Positions 35,214-42,643 of a DNA stretch of 64,000 nt are shown here, in pieces. Numbering within the stretch: position 1 is the first letter of the stretch; each line of letters starts with the position of its first letter. This DNA is from Mesoflavibacter sp037029465. Lineage in GTDB: Bacteria > Bacteroidota > Bacteroidia > Flavobacteriales > Flavobacteriaceae. The stretch is taken from NCBI RefSeq assembly GCF_037029465.1, contig NZ_JAYMEM010000003.1, forward strand, positions 62,001 to 126,000, given 5' to 3'. The notes beneath the pieces are model-generated. The model had not been told where the DNA came from, ran no database searches, and saw only the letters and a list, made by a program, of their open reading frames with translations. Both the position numbers and the translations under genes were made by a program.

Positions 35214-35744
35214 AATGAATTTCAATGTTCCCAAAGAACATTGGAAGAAAGAGGAGTTTGAAAACAAAGTTATTGCGAGGACAAAAGACAAAGTAATCTC
35301 ATTAAAAAAAGAAATAACCCAACAGATTCCTTCAGTCATATTTCCCTCGGAATAACAATGACTTTCTATTAAACTACAAAATAATTAAAACCTCCTCTGT
35401 CATTTCGAAAGCGATGTACTGAGCGTAGTCGAAGTAAGGCACGATTGAGGAACCTCATATGAGTTAGCTGTTAGCTGTTAGCTGTTAGCTGTTAGCTGTT
35501 AGCAAATATTTCAAATAATCCAACAATCCAAAAACAAAATACTAAAAAACAACCAACAAAACGTCAGTTCTAGTGATTTACGAAGCATGAGTAAATCGTA
35601 TCAAGAAGAAACAAATAACCAAATTAACAAAAGCATCACACTAAGTGTCACATTAAGCGTAATCGAAGTGCATAGTTAAAGTGCTAGCGAAGAATCTAAA
35701 CATCGAGTAATCAAACGATCTAACAATCGAGCAATCCAATAACC
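35214..35744. repeat. Repeat-filled intergenic region between DUF559 gene and wzc
   Basis: No gene seen. In order: TATTGCGAGGACAAAAGACA-type module (about 35268-35300); GTCATTTCGAAAGCGA-type module (35399-35460) ending in the palindrome CTCATATGAG (35454-35463); heptamer array GTTAGCT x5.9 (35463-35503); octad-like AT-rich tract (35504-35560); CGTCAGTTC-type module with GATTTAC/GTAAATC stem (35562-35608); AT-rich and CACTAAGTG-type sequence; and a degenerate 8-bp-period tract (about 35688-35744) that touches the wzc stop codon. Confidence 0.65.
35463..35503 (+). repeat. Perfect heptamer tandem array, unit GTTAGCT, 5.9 copies
   Basis: Five exact GTTAGCT copies plus GTTAGC. The unit contains TAG on the plus strand and TAA on the minus strand. 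Preceded directly by the palindrome CTCATATGAG and followed by AAATATTTCAAATAATCC, the start of an octad tract. Confidence 0.95.
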
Positions 35745-38201
35745 CTACTTTCTAAAAATCCCTTTCACCCTATCCAGCAAAGACGCTTTCTTAGGTCCGT
35801 TATCATGATATCCATTACCATAAGCACCATAACCGTAACCATAGCCATATCCGTATCCATAACCATAACCGTATGTACCTTTTTGATTAAAGTAATTGTA
35901 TAATAAACTAATATTCTTCACCTCTCCTTTTTGGTGTTTATCTTTAATCAGTTGCAACATATCTTTTTTGGTGTAATCCTGACGCACAACATATAAGGTA
36001 GCATCTGCATATTCTATAAGTTCTAGCGCATCAGCAACTAGACCAACAGGAGGCGTGTCTAATATAATATAATCATACTTAGCTTTAAGCTCTTCAATAA
36101 GCGCATCCATTTTTTCACCAATCAATAACTCAGAAGGATTTGGAGGTATAGGTCCAGAGGTAATAACATCCAAATCTTCCATCATGGTCTTTTGGGTAAC
36201 TTCCTCTAAAGACAGCTGACCAATCAAGTAATTAACCGCACCAATGTTATTATCAATATCAAAGTCTCCAAATATTTTAGGCTTACGCAAATCTAAACCG
36301 ACTAATACGGTTTTCTTTCCACTAAGCGCAAATACAGACGCAATATTAATAGAGCAAAAGGTTTTACCCTCACCACTAATTGAAGAGGTAACCATCACCG
36401 TTTTAGAGCCTTCTATATCATGCTTTTTATACATAAACTGTAAGCTAGAACGTACCGCTCTAAACGCTTCAGCTATTGCAGACTTTGGCTTATTTAAAAC
36501 AGCAAGGTTGTTTTCACTTTGATTCTTACCAACCACACCTAGTAAAGGTATTTTAGACAACTCTTTTAAATCATTAGGGCTATGCAACTTATGATCAAAA
36601 AATGTAATAATAAAAGCAATAATGAGTATTGGGATCAAAGCACCTAAAACCGCAAATATGTATCTAATATTTAAATTTCTGGCATTTCTACCCTGACCAG
36701 TATCTTTAGCAGGTTCTATTAAATTAATATCAGAAACATTTGAGGCTTTAACTAGTTCCGCCTCTCCTCGTTTGGCTAAATACAAATTATATGTATTTTG
36801 ACTTAGTAAGTACTCACGCTCTATAGCTTGTAGTTCTTGTTGACTTTCAGGTAAAGTAGAAAACTCGCGCTCAACATTATAAATCTTGTTGTTTATAGAT
36901 TGTATTTGATATCTAATATTAGTTTTTGCAGAAGAAATACTCTCAAACAACACCTTTTTTAAACCATCTATTTGACGATTCAAATCATCAAAAACAGACA
37001 CGTTATCACGCACAGAATACTGAAGTTTAGATTTTTGAGAAGAAATATCTACCATTTGTGATATCATATTTTGAATATTTCCATCTCCAACTCCATCAAC
37101 TACAGGCGCAGGAAAACTCGTAAAGTCATCACTAGTTTCTAAGTAATTTTTTAATAAATCATAAGACATCAATTGCTTTTCATAAGCTTCTTTTTGCTTC
37201 TCATAATCTAAGATCTTATTAGACAACTCGTTAGTTTCATTTTCCAGATTATACAGCTTATTATCTCGTTTAAACTCATTTAACGAGTCTGCTTTTTTTG
37301 TCAAGTCACCTTTTACCCTTGCTAATTGCTTATCTATAAAGTTAATGGTATTAACTGCATATTGGTTTTTCTTTTCCAGTTGGTCACGATCTAATATGAC
37401 TATAGACGTATTTAAATAATCAACAATTTTAGCCTTATTTTTATTAGTCAATCTAATTGACAATAAAGGTGATCGTTCTTGATTAGCAACTACGTAAGAG
37501 TTTAAAAAACCAGAAACAACACTATTAAAACTGTCATATCGAATAAAATAAGTTTTACCAGCAATAATCTTTTTATCTACACGCTCTAAAATACTTCCTT
37601 TTAAAAAAGGCAAATCAATATACTCGCCTACTTGATAGCGCTTTTTAAAAGTAGGTTGCATTACTGGCAAGCGTTTAACTTCCTTAGTTACAAAATTTTG
37701 GGTCGCAATTGTTTCTGTTTCTCCAAAATCGTAAGACAACTCAAAAGTAGTATTATCAACAAACTCTATTTTTATAGAATGTCCTATCACTTGATAAGCG
37801 GAGTCTACACCAACAAACTTAAAAGGTACTCTACCGTACATATCTGTTTTGTAAAAACGTCCTTGAGTTAAGTAACTTAAATACAAGTCTAAACTATCTA
37901 CTACCTTCTCGTGATGTTCTCTTGACTTTAAATTAAGTAGTACTTCTTGGACTTTGCCTGAGATACCTCCATAATTAAAAATTAAACTCGTGTTAGAAGT
38001 AAATAATGGGTTTTTATCATCTTGTACCGTAATCTTAGCATCTAAAGTATACGGAAACTCTTCTCTAATATTTTGTTGATATACAATGTAAATACCAATA
38101 ATTAAAGCTAAGACAAACCACTTCCAATAACTTAAAGCTCTAAAAAGAAACGCTTTAAAATCAAACATCTGTGCCTCTTGCTCTTGCATTTGGTTTTCCA
38201 T
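35745..38201 (-). CDS. wzc: Wzc-like polysaccharide co-polymerase with tyrosine autokinase domain
   Basis: 818 aa. Two membrane helices (about 22-42 and 512-536) bracket a periplasmic region with coiled-coil stretches (about 280-350, 400-480). The cytoplasmic BY-kinase follows: Walker A SISGEGKT (607-614), Walker A' VLVGLDLRKP (632-641), Walker B YIILDTPP (711-718). The tail carries eight consecutive Tyr-Gly pairs (777-792) and two more Tyr, the expected autophosphorylation cluster. Such proteins control polymer length and export together with Wza, whose gene ends one base upstream. Stop codon TAG is followed directly by an octad-period tract. Confidence 0.95.
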   Translation of the reverse strand: MENQMQEQEAQMFDFKAFLFRALSYWKWFVLALIIGIYIVYQQNIREEFPYTLDAKITVQDDKNPLFTSNTSLIFNYGGISGKVQEVLLNLKSREHHEKVVDSLDLYLSYLTQGRFYKTDMYGRVPFKFVGVDSAYQVIGHSIKIEFVDNTTFELSYDFGETETIATQNFVTKEVKRLPVMQPTFKKRYQVGEYIDLPFLKGSILERVDKKIIAGKTYFIRYDSFNSVVSGFLNSYVVANQERSPLLSIRLTNKNKAKIVDYLNTSIVILDRDQLEKKNQYAVNTINFIDKQLARVKGDLTKKADSLNEFKRDNKLYNLENETNELSNKILDYEKQKEAYEKQLMSYDLLKNYLETSDDFTSFPAPVVDGVGDGNIQNMISQMVDISSQKSKLQYSVRDNVSVFDDLNRQIDGLKKVLFESISSAKTNIRYQIQSINNKIYNVEREFSTLPESQQELQAIEREYLLSQNTYNLYLAKRGEAELVKASNVSDINLIEPAKDTGQGRNARNLNIRYIFAVLGALIPILIIAFIITFFDHKLHSPNDLKELSKIPLLGVVGKNQSENNLAVLNKPKSAIAEAFRAVRSSLQFMYKKHDIEGSKTVMVTSSISGEGKTFCSINIASVFALSGKKTVLVGLDLRKPKIFGDFDIDNNIGAVNYLIGQLSLEEVTQKTMMEDLDVITSGPIPPNPSELLIGEKMDALIEELKAKYDYIILDTPPVGLVADALELIEYADATLYVVRQDYTKKDMLQLIKDKHQKGEVKNISLLYNYFNQKGTYGYGYGYGYGYGYGYGAYGNGYHDNGPKKASLLDRVKGIFRK
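35826..35873 (-). repeat. Hexanucleotide coding repeat for eight Tyr-Gly pairs in Wzc
   Basis: Eight 6-bp units of the form TAY-GGN on the minus strand encode (Tyr-Gly)8. Synonymous differences (TAC/TAT, GGT/GGA/GGC) show the repeat is not freshly expanded. Gain or loss of units would keep frame and change the number of phosphorylatable tyrosines. Confidence 0.9.
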
Positions 38202-38202
38202 A

Positions 38203-39003
38203 CTATAAATTTCTTGCTAAAAAGTAAGTACTCACTACTACCGAAAAGATACTAGCTATAGTAGTAATTGTTTGCGTTGCTGTCTGACCTGCCCCTAAAG
38301 CTTTACGTTTTAAAGGCTTAACCATAATAATATCATTAGGCTGTATATAATAAAACTCAGATTCCATTGCAGCTATATCGGTCAAATCTATATGATGTAT
38401 TTTTTGCCCATCGGGATATTGCCTAACAATTAGTACATCTTTACGATCTCCTGTTTGTGCAATATCGCCTGCATTAGCAACCGCTTCAAGTATATTTACC
38501 CGTTCTCTATACAACACTTGGGTCCCTTTATTACCAATTTCACCAAGCGTGGTATATCTTAAACCTGCTAGTTTTACGGTCACAAAGATTTGCGCTGTTT
38601 CTTTAAAATACTTCTCTAGCAACAAATCCTTTACCTTATCTTCTATTTCTTCTACAGTGTATCCTAACACGTTAATCTCTCCTAATATTGGAAATTCGAT
38701 ATTACCATGTAAATCCACAGTAAAACCATTAAAATAAAGACCTTGTTCAGACTGCCCAATATTACCTCCAGCATTAGTATTAGTTGGATTAAAAATCTTT
38801 ACCAATTCTTCATCTAAAGCTTTTACGTTAATACTTAAAATATCATCTATCTGCACACGGTATGGTTGTGCTAACGCTTTAATCTGCAGTGAATCATTAG
38901 CTATTGTCCCTTTGTTTTGTAAGTAAACAACGTCTTTATTTGTAATACAAGAAGAACTAAAAAGAACTAAAACAAGCAGTAAACAAGCAATAAGTGGCTT
39001 CAT
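38203..39003 (-). CDS. wza: Wza-like polysaccharide export outer-membrane lipoprotein
   Basis: 266 aa from ATG at 39003. The frame is open eight codons further up, but MKPLIACLLL gives a proper lipoprotein signal with lipobox SSSC and a -7 promoter box sits just upstream at 39025. The Poly_export domain starts YRVQIDDILSINV (about 47-59); SLBB-like segments cover about 130-225 (ILGEINVLGYTVEEIEDKV, ERVNILEAVANAGDI). The C-terminus has one hydrophobic helix, ending FSVVVSTYFLARNL. Makes the outer-membrane channel working with Wzc. First gene of the locus in transcription order. Confidence 0.93.
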   Translation of the reverse strand: MKPLIACLLLVLVLFSSSCITNKDVVYLQNKGTIANDSLQIKALAQPYRVQIDDILSINVKALDEELVKIFNPTNTNAGGNIGQSEQGLYFNGFTVDLHGNIEFPILGEINVLGYTVEEIEDKVKDLLLEKYFKETAQIFVTVKLAGLRYTTLGEIGNKGTQVLYRERVNILEAVANAGDIAQTGDRKDVLIVRQYPDGQKIHHIDLTDIAAMESEFYYIQPNDIIMVKPLKRKALGAGQTATQTITTIASIFSVVVSTYFLARNL

Positions 39004-39024
39004 ATAGAGGCATTTGATAAGTGA

Positions 39025-39032
39025 CAAATATA
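39025..39032 (-). promoter_or_regulatory. -7 promoter box upstream of wza
   Basis: TATATTTG on the minus strand is an exact match to the Bacteroidota TAnnTTTG box, 21 bp before the wza ATG at 39003. No clear TTG at the usual spacing is seen, only T-rich sequence. This would be the main promoter for the export genes, if not for the whole locus. Confidence 0.5.
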
Positions 39033-39101
39033 GTTTTTCAACCTGAAAAATAAAACTTTTACCGAAGATTTTGGCGTTTTAGCTGTTCGATAGAAAATAG
39101 T

Positions 39102-39171
39102 AGTTAGCAGTTAGCAGTTAGCAGTTAGCAGTTAGCAGTTAGCAGTTAGCAGTTAGCAGTTAGCAGTTAGC
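39102..39171 (+). repeat. Perfect heptamer tandem array, unit AGTTAGC, 10 copies
   Basis: Seventy bases of exact AGTTAGC units; contains TAG. Followed by AAATATCTCAAATAATCTAA, the start of an octad-period tract that continues to 39251 (units such as AACAATCC, AATAATCA, AATAATCT, AGCAATCG). Confidence 0.97.
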
Positions 39172-39251
39172 AAATATCTCAAATAATCTAACAATCCAAT
39201 AATCAAGCAACCTAATAATCTATTAATCTAGAAATCCAACAATCGAGCAAT

Positions 39252-39298
39252 CGTCACTTCGAGTGATTTACGCAGCATGAGTAAATCGTATCGAGAAG
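39252..39298 (+). repeat. Structured intergenic module, GATTTAC/GTAAATC stem form
   Basis: CGTCACTTCGAGTGATTTAC then GCAGCATGA and GTAAATCGTATCGAGAAG. The 7-bp inner stem GATTTAC/GTAAATC encloses a 9-nt loop GCAGCATGA. Related copies are at 35562-35608 (loop GAAGCATGA, same stem) and 41732-41776 (same loop, different stem). Confidence 0.8.
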
Positions 39299-39379
39299 CA
39301 CCAAATCTACAAATAACCAAATCCACAAACCAGCAAAACTTGTCATTCTAAAATGAGGCACGACTGAGAAATCTCATAT

Positions 39380-39434
39380 GAGTAATGAGTAATGAGTAAT
39401 GAGTAATGAGTAATGAGTAATGAGTAATGAGTAA
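39380..39434 (+). repeat. Perfect heptamer tandem array, unit GAGTAAT, 7.9 copies
   Basis: Fifty-five bases of exact GAGTAAT units, beginning inside the palindrome CTCATATGAG (39373-39382). Unit junctions contain TGA and TAA. Followed by AAATATCTCAAACAATC, again the start of an octad tract. Confidence 0.97.
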
Positions 39435-39507
39435 AATATCTCAAACAATCTAATAATCGAGCAATCTAAAAAAACCGTCATTTCGAGAGCAGCGAGAAAT
39501 CACACAT

Positions 39508-39584
39508 AAGTAGCAAGTAGCAAGTAGCAAGTAGCAAGTAGCAAGTAGCAAGTAGCAAGTAGCAAGTAGCAAGTAGCAAGTAGC
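39508..39584 (+). repeat. Perfect heptamer tandem array, unit AAGTAGC, 11 copies
   Basis: Seventy-seven bases of exact AAGTAGC units; contains TAG. It follows two bases after the ACACAT end of a GTCATTTCGAG module (39476-39506). The longest array in the window. Confidence 0.97.
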
Positions 39585-39657
39585 AAAGCTACAAACTTTC
39601 AACTTTTCAACTTAGAACTTTAAACTTTTAAACTTTTCAACTTAAAACTAATATTCC

Positions 39658-39665
39658 CATCTTTG
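39658..39665 (+). promoter_or_regulatory. Possible -7 promoter box for the ABC-F gene
   Basis: CATCTTTG followed by CA, one mismatch from TAnnTTTG, 14 bp before the TTG start at 39680. No good TTG element at the standard spacing. The 8-bp-period tract ends just upstream. Confidence 0.4.
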
Positions 39666-39679
39666 CAAAAAAGAACACT

Positions 39680-41542
39680 TTGAATTACTTAACTGTAGAA
39701 AATATTTCTAAATCCTATGGAGAGCGTACATTGTTTAAAGACCTCTCTTTTAGTGTACACAAGGATCAAAAAATTGCATTTGTAGCAAAAAATGGTACCG
39801 GAAAAACTTCCATTCTTAATATTCTAGCTGGTTTTGACGCTCCAGATACTGGTCAAATTATCTACCGTAAAGACATAAAAGTAGCATTTTTACCGCAAGA
39901 ACCTAATCTAGATCCTAATTTAACTATAGAGCAAACTATATTTAATGCAGATAACCCTATATTAGACATTATTGCTAATTACGAAAAAGCTTTACAAAAT
40001 CCAGAAGACACAGAAGCTTACCAAACAGCATTTGAGCAAATGGAAAGGCATCAAGCTTGGGATTTTGAAACCCAATACAAGCAAATTCTTTTCTTGTTAA
40101 AACTAGACAACTTAGACCAAAAAGTAAACAACTTATCTGGTGGACAAAAAAAACGTCTAAGCTTAGCAAACGCATTAATCAATAAACCAGATTTATTAAT
40201 CCTAGACGAGCCTACCAACCATCTTGATTTAGAAATGATTGAGTGGCTAGAAGGCTTTTTTGCTAAAGAAAACATCACCTTGTTTATGGTAACGCACGAC
40301 CGTTATTTTTTAGAACGTGTCTGCAACGAAATAATAGAATTAGATCACGGAGAGCTTTACACCTATAAAGGCAACTATTCTTACTACTTAGAAAAAAAAG
40401 AAGAACGCATTTTAAGAGAACAAACCGAAGTTAATAAAGCAAAACAACTCTATAAAAAAGAGCTAGGTTGGATGCGTAGACAACCCAAAGCACGCACCAC
40501 CAAATCTAAATCTAGAATAGACGACTTTGCCGAAATAAAACACAAAGCACACCAACGCCGTAAAGACCATGTTGTTGAGTTAGAGATAAACATGGAGCGC
40601 TTAGGTAGTAAGATTGTAGAGTTAGTAAAACTATCTAAATCTTTTAAAGACAAGATCATTTTAGACCAATTTAGCTACAACTTTCAAAAAGGTGAGCGTG
40701 TTGGAATTATTGGTAAAAACGGAACAGGTAAATCCACATTTTTAAACATCCTTACGCAAACCGCACAACCCGATAGTGGTAAGATTATTATTGGAGAAAC
40801 GGTTAAATTTGGATACTACACTCAAGCAGGAATTAATCCAAAAGAAGGACAAAAGGTAATTGATGTTGTTAGAGAATTTGGTGATTATATTCCACTAAAA
40901 AAGGGACGTCAAATTAGTGCGCAACAATTATTAGAACGTTTCTTGTTTGACCGTAAAAAACAATATGATTTTGTCGAAAAACTTAGTGGTGGCGAGCGTA
41001 AACGTCTATACTTATGTACCGTTTTAATTCAAAACCCTAACTTTTTAATCTTAGACGAGCCGACTAACGATTTAGATATTGTTACACTTAATGTCTTAGA
41101 AGACTTTCTATTAGATTTTCCTGGTTGTTTAATTGTGGTCTCTCACGACCGCTATTTTATGGATAAAATTGTAGACCATCTGTTAGTCTTTAAAGGTGAA
41201 GGTAAAATTGAAGATTTCCCTGGTAATTATACAGATTATCGCATTTATGAAGACAGTAAACCACCAGAAATAGCTTCTGAAGATAAAAAGGAAAAGAAAA
41301 CTTGGAAAAAAGACAGCAATAGTAATCTGTCTTACAACGAACAAAAAGAATATAAAAACTTAGAAAGTAAGATTAAATCCCTAGAGTTTGATAAAAAAGA
41401 ATTAGAACAACAATTCTTAAATCCTGACTTAACACAAGACCAAATCACAGAACTCTCTAACAAAATGCAAACGATTATAGATAGTATAGAAGAAAAAGAA
41501 TTACGTTGGTTAGAACTCGCAGAAAAAATGGAAAACGAGTAA
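39680..41542 (+). CDS. ABC-F family ATPase (Uup-like)
   Basis: 620 aa with two ABC domains and no membrane segments. First Walker A AKNGTGKTS (35-43), first signature LSGGQKKRLSLANAL (about 152-166), second Walker A GKNGTGKS (about 346-353), second signature LSGGERKRLYL (about 435-445); both Walker B segments read LILDEPTN. The C-terminal coiled coil (about 555-620) is the Uup-type extension. ABC-F proteins bind ribosomes or DNA junctions; Uup-like ones have been linked to ribosome function and DNA repair. Start is TTG (NYLTVENISKSYG directly at the beta strand; no upstream ATG). A heptad array begins right after its TAA. Confidence 0.93.
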   Translation: MNYLTVENISKSYGERTLFKDLSFSVHKDQKIAFVAKNGTGKTSILNILAGFDAPDTGQIIYRKDIKVAFLPQEPNLDPNLTIEQTIFNADNPILDIIANYEKALQNPEDTEAYQTAFEQMERHQAWDFETQYKQILFLLKLDNLDQKVNNLSGGQKKRLSLANALINKPDLLILDEPTNHLDLEMIEWLEGFFAKENITLFMVTHDRYFLERVCNEIIELDHGELYTYKGNYSYYLEKKEERILREQTEVNKAKQLYKKELGWMRRQPKARTTKSKSRIDDFAEIKHKAHQRRKDHVVELEINMERLGSKIVELVKLSKSFKDKIILDQFSYNFQKGERVGIIGKNGTGKSTFLNILTQTAQPDSGKIIIGETVKFGYYTQAGINPKEGQKVIDVVREFGDYIPLKKGRQISAQQLLERFLFDRKKQYDFVEKLSGGERKRLYLCTVLIQNPNFLILDEPTNDLDIVTLNVLEDFLLDFPGCLIVVSHDRYFMDKIVDHLLVFKGEGKIEDFPGNYTDYRIYEDSKPPEIASEDKKEKKTWKKDSNSNLSYNEQKEYKNLESKIKSLEFDKKELEQQFLNPDLTQDQITELSNKMQTIIDSIEEKELRWLELAEKMENE

Positions 41543-41600
41543 AACTAGTGATTAATAACTGATCACTAATGATTGATAACTGATGACTATAAAAAATTCC
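41543..41600 (+). repeat. Decayed heptad array directly after the ABC-F stop codon
   Basis: From the first base after TAA: AACTAGT, GATTAAT, AACTGAT, CACTAAT, GATTGAT, AACTGAT, GACTATA. The 7-bp phase is kept with TGAT/TAAT endings, and stops occur in each frame. Confidence 0.8.
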
Positions 41601-41604
41601 TTTA

Positions 41605-41731
41605 GTCATTTCGAGCACAGCGAGAAATCACACAAAAAGCATAAAACTAGATGTACTCAGACCAAGGAAGAGTTAGCAGTTAGTAAATATCTAATAATCC
41701 AAAAATCTAATAGTCCAGTAATCTAAAAAAT
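41605..41731 (+). repeat. GTCATTTCGAG module, heptad remnant and octad tract
   Basis: GTCATTTCGAGCACAGCGAG plus AAATCACAC at 41605-41633, then GAGTTAGCAGTTAGTAAA (about 41669-41686, under two heptads), then an 8-bp-period tract AAATATCT, AATAATCC, AAAAATCT, AATAGTCC, AGTAATCT. This repeats the module, heptad, octad order seen at 35399 and 39476. Confidence 0.75.
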
Positions 41732-41776
41732 CGTCACTTCGAGTGATGCCGAAGCATGAGGCATTGTATCGAGAAG
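41732..41776 (+). repeat. Structured intergenic module, GATGCC/GGCAT stem form
   Basis: CGTCACTTCGAGTGATGCC, loop GAAGCATGA, then GGCATTGTATCGAGAAG. Outer parts and loop match the copies at 35562 and 39252, but the inner stem is changed on both sides in a pairing-preserving way (TTTAC/GTAAA there, TGCC/GGCA here). Confidence 0.8.
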
Positions 41777-41820
41777 CTAAAGAATAAACTACTATATTTA
41801 TCACGTCCAAATTACTCCTA

Positions 41821-42594
41821 ATGAGAAAACTAATCATAGCCTATATAAAATTCTTATTACGCTCTAAAAATCAACATGGTGTCCACTCTCCTTTTGTTTA
41901 TGATTTAGTGACAAAATGCTTTTATGACAAGACAAAATACTCCAACTATAATCAACTAAAAACTTACCGAAAAGACTTACTTCAAAATAAAACAACTATA
42001 GAAGTCACAGATTTAGGTGCAGGCTCTCAAGTAGATACATCTAATACAAGAAAAGTATCAGATATTACTAAAAATGCTGGCACAACAGTTAAAAGAGCAA
42101 AACTATTTTTCAGATTATCTCGTTATTTTAAATTCAACCAAGTTTTAGAATTAGGTACATCTATGGGTATTGCTACACATGCCATAAGTTTAGGTAACCC
42201 AAAAACACAAATTACTACTATTGAAGGTTGTCCAAATATTTCAAAATTTACTAAAGAGAATTTCAATAAATTAGGCTTAAATAATATTACTTCATTAACA
42301 GGAGATTTTAAAGCGGTTATTCCAACATTAACATCAAACACATATGATTTAATCTATTTTGACGGCAACCATCAAAAAGAAGCTACTATAGAGTATTTCA
42401 ATATGTTATTACCTACAATTAATAACAATACCATTTTTATTTTTGATGACATTTATTGGTCAAAAGGCATGACACAAGCTTGGGAAACCATAAAAAAACA
42501 TCCGCAAGTTACAGTTACTATAGACACATTTTTTTGGGGATTTGTAAGCTTTAGAAAAGAACAAGCCAAAGAACATTTTACTATTAGAATTTAG
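41821..42594 (+). CDS. Class I SAM-dependent methyltransferase (O-methyltransferase-like)
   Basis: 257 aa. VLELGTSMGIATHAISLG (about 110-127) is motif I of the Rossmann methyltransferase fold, ITTIEGCP (about 133-140) motif II with the acidic residue for SAM ribose, DLIYFDGNHQKEATI (about 178-192) motif IV, and FIFDDIYWSKGMT (about 207-219) the next strand. DGNH and DDIYW resemble the metal-dependent O-methyltransferase group. The N-terminus LLRSKNQHGVHSPFVYDLV is a conserved flavobacterial lead-in. Substrate unknown. A perfect heptamer array begins at the base after its TAG stop. Confidence 0.85.
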   Translation: MRKLIIAYIKFLLRSKNQHGVHSPFVYDLVTKCFYDKTKYSNYNQLKTYRKDLLQNKTTIEVTDLGAGSQVDTSNTRKVSDITKNAGTTVKRAKLFFRLSRYFKFNQVLELGTSMGIATHAISLGNPKTQITTIEGCPNISKFTKENFNKLGLNNITSLTGDFKAVIPTLTSNTYDLIYFDGNHQKEATIEYFNMLLPTINNNTIFIFDDIYWSKGMTQAWETIKKHPQVTVTIDTFFWGFVSFRKEQAKEHFTIRI

Positions 42595-42643
42595 AGTTAG
42601 TAGTTAGTAGTTAGTAGTTAGTAGTTAGTAGTTAGTAAAAATC
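42595..42643 (+). repeat. Perfect heptamer tandem array, unit AGTTAGT, 7 copies, abutting a stop codon
   Basis: Exactly seven AGTTAGT units starting at the first base after the methyltransferase TAG (42592-42594). Every unit contains TAG. Followed by AAAAATCTCATATAATCTAA and an octad tract. Confidence 0.97.

Larger units (their letters stand above)
39033..39657. repeat. Composite repeat region between divergent wza and ABC-F genes
   Basis: No gene in about 620 bp. Contents in plus order: (AGTTAGC)10 at 39102-39171; octad tract 39180-39251; CGTCACTTC-type module with GATTTAC/GTAAATC stem 39252-39298; AT-rich tract; TGTCATTCTAAAATGAGG-type module 39341-39380 ending in CTCATATGAG; (GAGTAAT)7.9 at 39380-39434; octad tract to 39475; GTCATTTCGAGAGCAGCGAG-type module 39476-39506; (AAGTAGC)11 at 39508-39584; 8-bp-period tract CTTTCAAC/TTTTCAAC-like, about 39595-39650. 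Confidence 0.75.

Noticed and set aside
39102..39584. CRISPR-like array
   Set aside because: Repeats are strictly 7 bp and contiguous, without unique spacers; no cas genes are nearby.
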